A stretch of 64,000 nt of DNA from Caloramator quimbayensis (GCF_900167605.1 NZ_FUYH01000011.1:1-64000), one strand, 5' to 3'. Positions 18,340-27,862 are shown, counted from the first letter of the stretch. The notes: generated from the letters alone by a model not told the origin. Made by a program: numbers and translations.

Positions 18340-19236
18340 ATGTTTGATAGCAGTAAAGTAAAACTTGGGATTGCTCCAATAGCATGGACAAATGATGACA
18401 TGCCGGAGCTCGGAAGTGAAAATACATTTGAGCAGTGCATAAGTGAGATGGCGCTTGCAGGATTTACAGGAAGCGAAGTTGGAAACAAGTACCCAAAAGA
18501 TACAAAAATTCTTAAAAAAGCTTTAGATTTAAGAGGAATATCCATTGCAAGCGCATGGTTCAGCGCATTTTTAACAACAAAACCCTTTGAAGAGACAAAA
18601 GAAGCTTTTATAAAGCACAGGGATTTTCTTTATGAAATGGGTGCAAAGGTTATAGTTGTTGCAGAGCAGGGCCACAGCATACAGGGAATGATGGATGTTC
18701 CAGTGTTTGATAAAAAACCTGTTTTTACTGAAGAAGAATGGGAAAAACTTGCAAGAGGCCTTGAAGAATTAGGAAAGCTTGCACTTGAAAAGGATATGAA
18801 GGTAGTATATCACCACCACATGGGAACGGGAGTTCAGACAACAGAAGAAATAGATAAACTTATGGAAATGACTAATGAAAACCTTGTATATCTGCTGTTT
18901 GATACCGGACATTTAACCTTCTCGGGAGAAAATCCAGAAGAAATACTTAAAAAATATGTAAAAAGAATAAAACATGTTCACCTTAAAGATATAAGGCAGG
19001 ATGTTTTGAAAAAAGTAAAAGATGAAAAATTAAGTTTTCTTCAGGCAGTAAAAGAGGGAGTATTTACAGTTCCGGGAGATGGGATGATTAACTTTGAACC
19101 TCTGTTTAAAATACTTGAAGAAAATAAATATGAAGGTTGGTTCGTAGTTGAAGCAGAACAGGACCCGGCAAAAGCAAATCCTCTTGAATATGCTATAAAG
19201 GCAAGAAAATATATTAAAGAAAAAACAGGACTATAG
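18340..19236 (+). CDS. iolE: Inosose dehydratase IolE
   Basis: Dehydrates 2-keto-myo-inositol to 3D-(3,5/4)-trihydroxycyclohexane-1,2-dione. The 298-residue TIM barrel of the sugar-isomerase-like family has [14 protein letters not shown] near residue 7, metal-site motifs [11 protein letters not shown] near 158, LLFDTGHL near 187, HVHLKDIR near 210 and a final VVEAEQDP. It follows iolD by 15 bases and precedes iolG by 11, in an order common in iol operons. Confidence 0.97.
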   Translation: MFDSSKVKLGIAPIAWTNDDMPELGSENTFEQCISEMALAGFTGSEVGNKYPKDTKILKKALDLRGISIASAWFSAFLTTKPFEETKEAFIKHRDFLYEMGAKVIVVAEQGHSIQGMMDVPVFDKKPVFTEEEWEKLARGLEELGKLALEKDMKVVYHHHMGTGVQTTEEIDKLMEMTNENLVYLLFDTGHLTFSGENPEEILKKYVKRIKHVHLKDIRQDVLKKVKDEKLSFLQAVKEGVFTVPGDGMINFEPLFKILEENKYEGWFVVEAEQDPAKANPLEYAIKARKYIKEKTGL

Positions 19237-19247
19237 GGGGTGTAATT

Positions 19248-20258
19248 ATGGAAAAGAAATTAAAAGTTGGTATTATCGGTGCTGGAAGAATAGGAAAAAT
19301 ACATGCTGAAAATATTGTAAAAAAGTTTGGATATGTTGAAGTTAAAGCTATTGCTGATGTATACGCCGATAAAATTAAAGATTTTGCACAAAGTCTTGGC
19401 ATCAAGAATGTATATGACAATTATAAAAAAATAATAGATGATCCTGAAATAGATGCAGTTATAATATGTTCTTCAACAAATACTCATTCGCAAATCAGTA
19501 TAGAGGCTGCAAATGCTGGAAAACATATATTTTGTGAGAAACCTATTGATTATGATGTTGAAAGAATAAATGCCGTACTTGAGGCAGTTAAAAGAGCAGG
19601 AATAAAGTATCAAGTAGGTTTTAACAGAAGATTTGACCATAACTTTAAAAAGGTTCGTGAACTTGTTAAAGATGGTAAAGTTGGAGATGTTCAAATTGTT
19701 AAAGTAACTTCAAGAGACCCTGCACCACCTCCAGCAGAATATGTTAAAGTATCTGGAGGAATGTTCCTTGATATGACAATTCATGATTTTGACATGGTAA
19801 GATATCTTACAGGAAGTGAAGTAGTTGAAGTTTATGCTAATGCTACAGTTCTTGTTGATCCTGCAATTGGAGAAGCAGGAGATGTTGATACTGCATTAAT
19901 AAGTTTAAAGTTCAAAAACGGTGCAATAGGTGTTATAGATAATAGCAGAAGAGCTGCATATGGATATGACCAAAGAGTTGAAGTATTCGGTTCAAAAGGT
20001 AAAGCTGAAGCTATGAATGATACACCAACTACAGTTGTTTTAAGTACTGAGGATGCTGTTACATCAGATAAGCCAAAGTATTTCTTCCTTGAAAGATATA
20101 TGGACTCCTTTGCTGATGAAATGAAGGAATTTTTTGATGCAATATTAAATGATACTCCAACACCTGTATCGGCTATTGACGGATTAAAACCAGTGTTAAT
20201 TGGGCTAGCAGCAAAAAAATCCTTTGAAGAAGGAAAACCTGTAGTACTTGTAGAATAA
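19248..20258 (+). CDS. iolG: Inositol 2-dehydrogenase IolG
   Basis: NAD-dependent oxidation of myo-inositol to 2-keto-myo-inositol, the first catabolic step. The 336-residue Gfo/Idh/MocA protein has the Rossmann motif VGIIGAGRIGKIHAE near residue 7, the catalytic Lys in FCEKPID near 97, and the Asp/His pair in DMTIHDFDMVRYLTG near 172-180. No inositol transporter is encoded in the operon, so uptake must come from elsewhere in the genome. Confidence 0.95.
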   Translation: MEKKLKVGIIGAGRIGKIHAENIVKKFGYVEVKAIADVYADKIKDFAQSLGIKNVYDNYKKIIDDPEIDAVIICSSTNTHSQISIEAANAGKHIFCEKPIDYDVERINAVLEAVKRAGIKYQVGFNRRFDHNFKKVRELVKDGKVGDVQIVKVTSRDPAPPPAEYVKVSGGMFLDMTIHDFDMVRYLTGSEVVEVYANATVLVDPAIGEAGDVDTALISLKFKNGAIGVIDNSRRAAYGYDQRVEVFGSKGKAEAMNDTPTTVVLSTEDAVTSDKPKYFFLERYMDSFADEMKEFFDAILNDTPTPVSAIDGLKPVLIGLAAKKSFEEGKPVVLVE

Positions 20259-20273
20259 ATAATTAAAATAAAT

Positions 20274-20307
20274 ATGGATGGTGGGCCAAGCTTACCATCC
20301 ATTTTTA
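20274..20307 (+). terminator. Weak intrinsic terminator between iolG and the LarA-family gene
   Basis: A 9-bp stem (20274-20282 with 20294-20302, ATGGATGGT and its complement) is followed by five T residues. It probably attenuates rather than abolishes read-through, as no clear new promoter is visible before the next gene. Confidence 0.7.
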
Positions 20308-20323
20308 ACAGGGAGGAATAAAA

Positions 20324-21568
20324 GTGGAATTTAGTCTTGGTTTTTCTAAAACAACAATGAAGGTTAATGTTGATGAAAAAAATCTTTTGGGGGTTCTTCA
20401 TGCTAATGAAGTTGAGATTGGGTTAACAGGAGCTGATGAGGTTAAACGATCAATTGAAAATCCAATTAATTCAAAGAGACTTTGTGAAATAATAAAAAAA
20501 GGCGAGAAAATAGCGATAATTACCAGTGATATAACAAGACCTATGCCAAGCAAGATTGTTCTTCCTTTTGTATTAGAAGAGCTTAAAAAGGCAGGAGTAC
20601 AGGATGAAGATATTACAATCGTGTTTGCACTTGGAAGCCATAGAAAGCATACAGAAGACGAGAAAAAATATCTTGTTGGAGAGGAAATATACAAAAGAAT
20701 AAAATGCGTTGATAGTGATGTGAAGGACTATGTTCATTTTGGATATACGAAAAACAATACCCCTATTAATATTTTCAGGGCTGTTGCAGAGGCAGACAGA
20801 AGGATTTGCCTCGGAAATATAGAGTATCACTATTTTGCAGGTTACAGCGGGGGAGCTAAGGCTATAATGCCTGGTGTATCTACAAGAGAAGCGATTCAGG
20901 CGAACCACAGCAGGATGGTTGATGAGAAAGCTCATGCAGGAAATATTGAGACAAATCCTGTAAGACAAGACATAGAAGAGACAGTTAAATTTGTACCTAT
21001 TGACTTTATAGTAAATGTAGTACTTGATGAAAAAAAGAATATAATAAAATGCGTATCGGGACATTATATAGATGCTCACAGAGAAGGATGCCACTTTTTG
21101 GACAGTTTTTATAAAATTAAGATAAAGGAAAAGGCTGATATTGTAATTACATCTCCTGGAGGATTTCCAAAGGACATTAATCTTTATCAGGCACAAAAAG
21201 CTCTTGATAATGCAAAACATGCAGTTAAAAAAAATGGTATAATAATACTTGTTGCATCATGCAGAGAAGGTCTTGGAGAACATACATTTGAGGAATGGCT
21301 TTTAAATGCTGAAAAGAGTCAAGATCTTATTGAAAGAGTGAAAAAGGATTTTAAACTTGGAGGGCATAAAGCCGCAGCAATTGCAATGGTTCTTCAAAAT
21401 GCAAGAGTATTTCTTGTATCAGAACTTGAACCTGATTTTGTAAAAAGTATTTTTCTTGAGCCTTATTCTGATGCACAATCTGCATATGAAAGTGCCCTTG
21501 CTGAAATTGGAAGTGATGCAAAGGTTTTAATTATACCCCATGGAGGATCAATTCTACCTTGTGTGTAA
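20324..21568 (+). CDS. LarA-family nickel-dependent racemase/epimerase
   Basis: A 414-residue homologue of lactate racemase LarA, which interconverts 2-hydroxyacid stereoisomers with the nickel-pincer cofactor. The residues equivalent to those of the Lactobacillus enzyme are conserved: His106 (GSHRKH), His169 (EYHYFAG), the cofactor-linked Lys179 (SGGAK) and His195 (NHSRM); TSDITRPMPS near residue 70 is also typical. The GTG start follows GGGAGG. The superfamily also contains malate, phenyllactate and other racemases, so lactate cannot be assumed. In this operon malate racemase is my preferred inference. Cofactor genes larB and larE are not in the window; larC is at 53644. Confidence 0.9.
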   Translation: MEFSLGFSKTTMKVNVDEKNLLGVLHANEVEIGLTGADEVKRSIENPINSKRLCEIIKKGEKIAIITSDITRPMPSKIVLPFVLEELKKAGVQDEDITIVFALGSHRKHTEDEKKYLVGEEIYKRIKCVDSDVKDYVHFGYTKNNTPINIFRAVAEADRRICLGNIEYHYFAGYSGGAKAIMPGVSTREAIQANHSRMVDEKAHAGNIETNPVRQDIEETVKFVPIDFIVNVVLDEKKNIIKCVSGHYIDAHREGCHFLDSFYKIKIKEKADIVITSPGGFPKDINLYQAQKALDNAKHAVKKNGIIILVASCREGLGEHTFEEWLLNAEKSQDLIERVKKDFKLGGHKAAAIAMVLQNARVFLVSELEPDFVKSIFLEPYSDAQSAYESALAEIGSDAKVLIIPHGGSILPCV

Positions 21569-21580
21569 AGGACTGATATT

Positions 21581-23209
21581 ATGGAATTAAAGCAAAGAAA
21601 TATGCAAACCATGCTTGAACTTGTAAAGGTTCCTGGAATTTCAGGGACTGAGAGCGAAAACCTAACTGCAGGAAAGATTTACGGAATTTTATCTGAGTTT
21701 GAATACTTTAAAACAAATAGTGAGAATTTAAAACTTATTGAAATTAAGGGAGACCCATATAGAAGGTGTTTTGTGTCGGCACTTTATAAAAGCAAATATA
21801 ATACAAATAAAACTATTATATTAACAGGGCACTTTGATGTTGTGGGAGTCGAGGAGTTCGGACATTTAAAGGATTTTGCCTTTAGTCCTGTTGAGCTAAC
21901 AAATAGGATAGATGAGCTTGAATTGAGTGATGAAGCAAAGCATGATTTAGAATCTAACGACTACATATTTGGCAGGGGAACTGCGGATATGAAGTTTGGC
22001 TTGTCCCTTTATATTGAGCTATTAAGGGATATATGCAATGAAGATAATCTTAACGGCAATGTCCTTTTTTTAGCTGTACCGTCGGAAGAGAGCAATTCCG
22101 AGGGTATGCTTGGGGCACTGCCTTACCTTACTGAGCTTCAAGAAAATGGACTTGAATTTATAAGTCTTTTCCTTTCTGAATGCTCTATGCCAAAACATGA
22201 TGATACTATAAAATACATATACCTCGGTTCAGTTGGAAAGATAATGCCTCTATTTTTCTTTGCAGGTAAGGAAACTCATGTACACGAACCTTTTACAGGA
22301 CTTAATGCTAATCTTTTAGCATCAGAGCTTAATAGATTATTTGAATTAAACAGCGATTTTTGCGACAGGATAGGAGATGATACAGTACCCCCTCCAACCT
22401 GTTTAAAACAGATGGATTTAAAGGAGCTTTACTCTGTTCAAACTCCTCTTTATGCTGCGTCATACTACAATCTTATGACATTAGATTTAAACGCTAATGA
22501 CTTAATAATAAAACTTAAAAACTTATGTGAAAAAGCATTTATTAATGCTTTTGATATTGTAGAGAAAAGAAGAATTGAATATGAAGGTATATCAGGTGAA
22601 AAAATTAATAAAAAGCATTTAAAGTATACTGTATTGACATATGAGGAGCTATTTAATGAAGTTAAAAAAATATATGGAGAAAGCTTTAATGATGAATTAA
22701 GGCTAAAGGTTAAAAAGTGGCAGGACGAAAAAATGGATAATCAGAATATAGCTATAAATATTGTTAAAGAAACCTATGAAAAATATCCAAACAAAGTTCC
22801 AACAATAGTTATAGCCTTTTCTCCGCCCTATTACCCTGATAAAAGTGCTGACCTTTCTGATATCAGAGTGAAAAAGCTTCACAATATTATTAATGAAATT
22901 ATAGAGATAGGTAAGAGAGAATATGGACAAATTATTGAAAAACAAAACTATTTTACTGGGATTTGCGATTTAAGTTATACAGGTATAAAATGTGAAGAAA
23001 AGCTTAATATAATATCTTCTAATCTTTTAGGACTTGGATTAAACTACAATCTTCCTATAGAATCATTAAAAAAGCTTAATATACCTGCTGCTAATTTTGG
23101 AGGACTTGGAAAAGATTTTCACAAATACACCGAGAGGCTTAATATATCCTATTCCTTTGATGTGGTACCGAAGCTGTATAAGCATATAATTAGTAAAATT
23201 TTCGATTAA
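21581..23209 (+). CDS. M20-family peptidase, RocB-like
   Basis: A 542-residue metallopeptidase-fold protein resembling the arginine-utilisation protein RocB. M20 metal-site motifs are present: TGHFDVVGVEEFG near residue 88, GRGTADMKFGL near 132 and VPSEESNSEGM near 170. RocB itself has no proven reaction. It begins 12 bases after the LarA-family gene, so the two are co-expressed, but I cannot connect it with inositol or hydroxyacid metabolism. Peptide or N-acyl amino acid hydrolysis would be typical for the fold. Confidence 0.85.
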   Translation: MELKQRNMQTMLELVKVPGISGTESENLTAGKIYGILSEFEYFKTNSENLKLIEIKGDPYRRCFVSALYKSKYNTNKTIILTGHFDVVGVEEFGHLKDFAFSPVELTNRIDELELSDEAKHDLESNDYIFGRGTADMKFGLSLYIELLRDICNEDNLNGNVLFLAVPSEESNSEGMLGALPYLTELQENGLEFISLFLSECSMPKHDDTIKYIYLGSVGKIMPLFFFAGKETHVHEPFTGLNANLLASELNRLFELNSDFCDRIGDDTVPPPTCLKQMDLKELYSVQTPLYAASYYNLMTLDLNANDLIIKLKNLCEKAFINAFDIVEKRRIEYEGISGEKINKKHLKYTVLTYEELFNEVKKIYGESFNDELRLKVKKWQDEKMDNQNIAINIVKETYEKYPNKVPTIVIAFSPPYYPDKSADLSDIRVKKLHNIINEIIEIGKREYGQIIEKQNYFTGICDLSYTGIKCEEKLNIISSNLLGLGLNYNLPIESLKKLNIPAANFGGLGKDFHKYTERLNISYSFDVVPKLYKHIISKIFD

Positions 23210-23232
23210 AAGTATGAAGGAGGAAGATAATA

Positions 23233-23790
23233 ATGAATGATGAAAATAAAAAATATGAAACTGCTATATTTGCAGGAGGATGCTTCTGGTGTATGGTATC
23301 TCCCTTTGACATACTTGATGGCGTTATAAAGGTAGAATCAGGCTATACAGGCGGTCATCTTGAAAATCCTACATATAAAGATGTCAAATCTCAGACTTCG
23401 GGACATTATGAAGCCATAAGGATTATATATGATCCTGAAATAATAACATATAAAAAACTTCTCGATGCTTATTGGAGGCAGATTGATCCAACGGATGATG
23501 AAGGACAGTTTCATGACAGAGGACCTTCCTATAGAACAGCAATATTTTATACTACTGAAGCTCAAAGAATTGAGGCGGAAAAATCTAAAAATGAGCTTGA
23601 AAACTCTAAAAGGTTTGAAAAGCCAATAGTTACACAGATACTTCCTGCAAAAACTTTTTACCTTGCAGAGGAATATCACCAAGATTTTTATAAAAAGAGT
23701 CCCGAGGAATATAAAAAGGACAGAGGAATATCGGGAAGGGATGAGTTTATAAGAAAACATTGGGGAGAAGATTATTATAGTATTTTTTAA
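23233..23790 (+). CDS. msrA: Peptide methionine sulfoxide reductase MsrA
   Basis: Reduces the S-form of methionine sulfoxide in proteins. The catalytic GGCFWC motif is at residues 15-20, and YTGGHLENPTY, the DPTDDEGQFHDRG stretch and EEYHQDFY are all typical; 185 residues is slightly longer than minimal MsrA. It has its own AGGAGG site and is closed by a strong terminator, so it may be the last gene of the preceding transcript. Confidence 0.97.
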   Translation: MNDENKKYETAIFAGGCFWCMVSPFDILDGVIKVESGYTGGHLENPTYKDVKSQTSGHYEAIRIIYDPEIITYKKLLDAYWRQIDPTDDEGQFHDRGPSYRTAIFYTTEAQRIEAEKSKNELENSKRFEKPIVTQILPAKTFYLAEEYHQDFYKKSPEEYKKDRGISGRDEFIRKHWGEDYYSIF

Positions 23791-23794
23791 TTTT

Positions 23795-23836
23795 AGGCTG
23801 GTTTGAAATAAAAAATTATATTTCAAACCAGCCTTT
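23795..23836 (+). terminator. Intrinsic terminator after msrA
   Basis: A 16-bp perfect stem (23795-23810 with 23819-23834) is followed by a TTTATATAT run. Confidence 0.85.
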
Positions 23837-24013
23837 ATATATATTCTAAATTCAAATTCATAGATGTATAGAGATTTGAAATAATATTTTCATAAATTTG
23901 TAACTATTTCCTATTCTATATACTATATAATATTTAGTGATGTAATATTTACTAAATATGATCACGATGGAAATAATTAGATTAGAAAGATTTTAATTAA
24001 GGAGGTTACGTAA

Positions 24014-25093
24014 ATGAAAAAAATCTCAAAAATTTTATCTATTGTTATTTTATGTATACTTATTATAAGTATACCCTGCTATGCTGCTACAGATAAAAAA
24101 ACGCAGCAGAATGTAGTCAGCACCTATATATCTCAGGCACAAAATACAATTCAAAAGATTGAGGAGGAGAAAAAGACTGTATCTCAGGTTATAGATGCAG
24201 TAAACCAGTCGGTTGTTGCAGTTATTGGGCAGAACACAAAATATAGAAATGATGATCAAGTTTATTCAAAATATCCACAAAATCTTCAGTTTGGCTCTGG
24301 AGTTGTTGTGAGCAGCGATGGAAGAATTATTACTAACAACCATGTAGTTGACGGTCTTGATGATATCTATGTTGTAACCTATGATGGAAATGCTTACAAG
24401 GCAAAGCTTTTATATGCGGATAAGGATATAGATTTAGCCCTTATAAAGATAAACAGAAGTAATATGAAGCCAATTAAATTTGCAAGTGAAAAGGATTTTG
24501 ATGTAGGTGATGATGTTGTAGCTATTGGGACGCCTTTATTTTTTGGATACAGGAATAGTGCAAGCAAAGGAATAATAAGCGGGCTTAACAGACCAGTGGA
24601 TGGAGTTTACATGTATCTTCAAACCGATGCTGCTGTAAATCCTGGAAACAGCGGAGGACCTCTTGTTAATATGAAGGGAGAACTTGTAGGAATTAATACC
24701 CTTGGATATACATTTTATCAGGGCATGAATTTTTCTATTCCTGTTGACAATGTTACTTATTTTATAGACCAATATAATAAATATGGAAAGATAAAAAGAT
24801 GTTACACAGGAATAGAATTTGAAGAGAACTGGGCAGCCCTTCTTGGAATACCTACAAATCAAGGACTTAAAGTTGCAGCTATTAAAAATGATGCAGCAGT
24901 TTCAAAGGATGAGGTTAAAGAAGGAGATTTTCTTGAAAGTATCGATGGAGTTAAAATAAGTTCAATAGCAGAGTATAATGAAGCGCTGAAGAAACATCTT
25001 CCGGGGGATAAGATAAAAATGACTTTTAAAAGGGAAGATAAGACCTTTGAAATTACAGTAACATTAAAGGAACTTATTAAAAAGGACAATTAA
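24014..25093 (+). CDS. HtrA/DegP-like secreted serine protease
   Basis: A 359-residue envelope quality-control protease. The N-terminal signal sequence (residues 1-24, ending CYAA) is followed by a trypsin-like domain with catalytic His in ITNNHVV, Asp in DLALIKI and Ser in NPGNSGGPL, then one C-terminal PDZ domain (about 265-350, EGDFLESIDGVKI). It lacks the cytoplasmic extension and internal membrane helix of larger Bacillus HtrAs. The downstream secreted protein begins 15 bases later, so the two probably act together in the envelope. Confidence 0.93.
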   Translation: MKKISKILSIVILCILIISIPCYAATDKKTQQNVVSTYISQAQNTIQKIEEEKKTVSQVIDAVNQSVVAVIGQNTKYRNDDQVYSKYPQNLQFGSGVVVSSDGRIITNNHVVDGLDDIYVVTYDGNAYKAKLLYADKDIDLALIKINRSNMKPIKFASEKDFDVGDDVVAIGTPLFFGYRNSASKGIISGLNRPVDGVYMYLQTDAAVNPGNSGGPLVNMKGELVGINTLGYTFYQGMNFSIPVDNVTYFIDQYNKYGKIKRCYTGIEFEENWAALLGIPTNQGLKVAAIKNDAAVSKDEVKEGDFLESIDGVKISSIAEYNEALKKHLPGDKIKMTFKREDKTFEITVTLKELIKKDN

Positions 25094-25108
25094 AGGAAGG
25101 TGAATAAT

Positions 25109-26974
25109 GTGAAAAAGATAAAGAAATTATTTTCAATAATAATTGCTGCTATTGTAATAGCTGCGATTATACCAGTATATTCCTTTGCGCAGGATGATGA
25201 TGGAAAGATAGATTTATACCGTGCTTTTTCAAATCAAAACGATATAATGAAAAATCAGGTAGGAAGCAGAGTATATAAATGGTCAATGTATCTTCCAGAT
25301 GATGGTATGGTGTATAAATCTGATAGGGCAAACTTTTTTAATATGTCAACAAACAGCTATAGGGCTAATATACAGCTTATGGTCAGCAAAAATGAGGATG
25401 AATTAACATTAGAGGATATATTATATAAGATGCAGAACAGCTCAAGACAGCAGAATTACTGGATTTGGGGAGATAAGGAATACAACATGGAGATTGCAAC
25501 GGATTCCTACAACCAAAGATTTATAAAAGTAGTTAAAACGGAAAAGTATTATGATTATTTTCTTGTAGATAAGGCTGCAGAGGAATTCAGTGATTATATT
25601 GAAAACAGGATATATATTGCAAATAATTATATTTACAATCTAACTGTTCAGATGCAAGGGGAATTTTACAGAGGACATCAGGATATGTTTAATAAGCTTG
25701 TAAATTCTTTTAAAACTTCCTATGACAGCAATAACCCAAATATTAAGGAACTCTCTGAATCTGTAAGTACAACAAGGGAATTTAAGAATAATAGTTACGG
25801 CTGGAAGATAACTTTAAGCCCTTACTATAAGGTAGATGGAGTGCCAAATTCAAGAAATCAAAGCTTCAGTCCTGTTTATTCAGATGAAGAACTTAATATG
25901 ATGAATACAAAAACTGAAGAAAATAATGATGTGAAAATCAATGAAGGAATAACAGTATCTTTAATAAGCTCAAGCGGTAATAAGGAAACAGCTTCAAGTT
26001 TTGCACAAAAGGAAATAGATATGATAAAAAATAACTACAACAGCAGCGTATATGAGATACTTAAAAATGAGCCTTTCAATAAAAATGGAATGGATGCTCA
26101 AAGAGTTGTTATAAGGTTTAAAACGACTACTAATAATTCTTATGTTGTAAGCAGTCTTTATGTTGTTGGAAATGGGTACAAATATCTTGTTAATGCTATT
26201 ATTAAAGACGATAAGTATAAAGATGCAAATAAGAGAAAGGATTTTGACAATATGATAGAATCCTTTACCCTCGACAGTTCACTATTGAGTAAATACCTTG
26301 GGAAGATAGTTTCAGCCGATTCTCTTATTGATTTTAATGCTGCAAGGGAATTAAAGACAAAGAAATATGATTTTAAAACAAAGCTTACAAAGGGATGGGA
26401 TATACTCAGCAAGAACAGCGAAATGTTTGGTTACTATGATAAATATATGTATATGCCTGAAGAATACTATTATAATGATGGTAATGTAAGCAATATTGAA
26501 TATGTAAGTGCTTTTGAGCCTGTAAGCAATATAAACATAAACATGACAGCAGGACTTAATGCAAATCCAATTGATGATATAGTCTCTGATAATGTTAGTA
26601 GTTACTTAAGGGACAGTGACATTGCAATAGGAGTTGCAAAAATAAAGATACAGTCAGCAGAATACAATGGAGCACAAATATTTAAAATTTCAAAGGAATA
26701 CGATATTAAAGAAATAAATGATTTTGTAAACAGCGATGCAACAAAGATTTATAATCTTGATAGAACAAGTAATATATATCAGTATATTGTAAAGATTGGT
26801 AAGGACACATTTACACAGACCATTACAATCCCTGTTTCAAAGACCTCAGACAAAAATATGAAAAATATAAAAAGCATATGGGAAAATACTACAATAAACA
26901 AGGTTAACTACAGTACATTATCTTTAAACTTTAAGGACAGGAAGCTTTCAGAGTTTGATAAGATGAATAAATAA
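25109..26974 (+). CDS. Secreted protein of unknown function
   Basis: A protein of about 620 residues, with a basic N-terminus and hydrophobic signal peptide (roughly residues 4-26, ending SFAQ), then a long Ser/Asn/Tyr-rich soluble region. No catalytic motif or repeat family is recognisable; three weakly similar stretches beginning near residues 40, 225 and 415 (short amphipathic strand patterns after KWSMYLP, GWKITLSP and KLTKGWDI) hint at repeated domains. GTG 25109 is preferred over GTG 25100, because AGGAAGGTGA at 25094-25103 overlaps the latter. It is co-transcribed with the HtrA-type protease and may be its partner or substrate. Confidence 0.75.
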   Translation: MKKIKKLFSIIIAAIVIAAIIPVYSFAQDDDGKIDLYRAFSNQNDIMKNQVGSRVYKWSMYLPDDGMVYKSDRANFFNMSTNSYRANIQLMVSKNEDELTLEDILYKMQNSSRQQNYWIWGDKEYNMEIATDSYNQRFIKVVKTEKYYDYFLVDKAAEEFSDYIENRIYIANNYIYNLTVQMQGEFYRGHQDMFNKLVNSFKTSYDSNNPNIKELSESVSTTREFKNNSYGWKITLSPYYKVDGVPNSRNQSFSPVYSDEELNMMNTKTEENNDVKINEGITVSLISSSGNKETASSFAQKEIDMIKNNYNSSVYEILKNEPFNKNGMDAQRVVIRFKTTTNNSYVVSSLYVVGNGYKYLVNAIIKDDKYKDANKRKDFDNMIESFTLDSSLLSKYLGKIVSADSLIDFNAARELKTKKYDFKTKLTKGWDILSKNSEMFGYYDKYMYMPEEYYYNDGNVSNIEYVSAFEPVSNININMTAGLNANPIDDIVSDNVSSYLRDSDIAIGVAKIKIQSAEYNGAQIFKISKEYDIKEINDFVNSDATKIYNLDRTSNIYQYIVKIGKDTFTQTITIPVSKTSDKNMKNIKSIWENTTINKVNYSTLSLNFKDRKLSEFDKMNK

Positions 26975-26977
26975 GGT

Positions 26978-27003
26978 AAAGGAGCACGAGAGTGCTCCTT
27001 TTA
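26978..27003 (+). terminator. Intrinsic terminator
   Basis: A 10-bp stem (26978-26987 with 26992-27001, AAAGGAGCAC and its complement) with a 4-base loop, followed by TTTT. Confidence 0.8.
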
Positions 27004-27086
27004 AAATAGTTTTTGTGATGCTATAATACGGTTAGACAAGATATTATGAAAGTTTTTAAAAAAGCGGGCTTTTTTTGGAGGATATT

Positions 27087-27779
27087 ATGAAAACAGCTAT
27101 AATAACAGGTGCATCATCGGGAATAGGTCTTGAATTAAGTAAAAGTTTAATTGAATCAGGTTTTAAAGTTTATGGCTTTGGGAGAAATTTTGATGAGAAT
27201 AATTTAAAAGATACAAATTTTATTCCTGTAATTTGTGATTTGACGAATGTTGATAATTTGACACAAATTATAAAGGGTATAAAAAGCAAAGAAGATGTAT
27301 ATGTTTTAGTAAACAATGCAGGGGTTGGATATTTTGGCCCTCATGAGGAGCTAAACAGCAGGAAGATACATGAGATGGTCATGATAAATTTAGAAGTGCC
27401 CTTAATATTAACTCAGCAGCTTCTTAGGGATTTAAAGAAGAATGAGGGATATATTATAAATATTTCATCGGTTACAGCAAAAAAGATAAGTACCTATGGG
27501 TGTGCCTATGCAGCTACCAAGGCAGGGCTTTCACATTTTGCAGAAAGCTTGTTTGAGGAAGTTAGAAAATATGGAGTAAAGGTTGTAACTATACATCCTG
27601 ATATTACTAAAACTAACTTTTATAGAAATGCAAATTTTAAAGAAGGAGAAAAGGAGGATACATATATATATCCTGCAGAAATTGCAGATGCTGTTAAAAT
27701 GGTTTTGACTCAAAGGGAAGGCTTAGTACTAACCGATATAACTTTAAAACCCCAAAGACACAGAATAAGCAGGAAATAG
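27087..27779 (+). CDS. Short-chain dehydrogenase/reductase
   Basis: A 230-residue classical SDR. The cofactor motif TGASSGIG is at residues 6-13, NNAGVGYFG near 82, catalytic Ser in ISSVTA near 131 and the YAATKAG (Tyr-x3-Lys) motif near 144. Substrate is unknown. ATG 27087 follows GGAGG with good spacing; an upstream TTG overlaps that site. It is a single-gene unit between two terminators. Confidence 0.9.
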   Translation: MKTAIITGASSGIGLELSKSLIESGFKVYGFGRNFDENNLKDTNFIPVICDLTNVDNLTQIIKGIKSKEDVYVLVNNAGVGYFGPHEELNSRKIHEMVMINLEVPLILTQQLLRDLKKNEGYIINISSVTAKKISTYGCAYAATKAGLSHFAESLFEEVRKYGVKVVTIHPDITKTNFYRNANFKEGEKEDTYIYPAEIADAVKMVLTQREGLVLTDITLKPQRHRISRK

Positions 27780-27839
27780 TTATGATTAATTTTGAAATGA
27801 ATCTTTAGATGATATATTTTATAAGAAACCATAAAAGAA

Positions 27840-27862
27840 AAACTCTGGATTATCCAGAGTTT
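27840..27862. terminator. Bidirectional terminator (SDR gene / tRNA-Trp)
   Basis: A 10-bp stem (27840-27849 with 27853-27862, AAACTCTGGA and its complement) and a 3-base loop lie between convergent units. On the minus strand it is followed by TTTTTCTTTT, a good T-run for the tRNA transcript; rightward the run is weaker. Confidence 0.75.
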
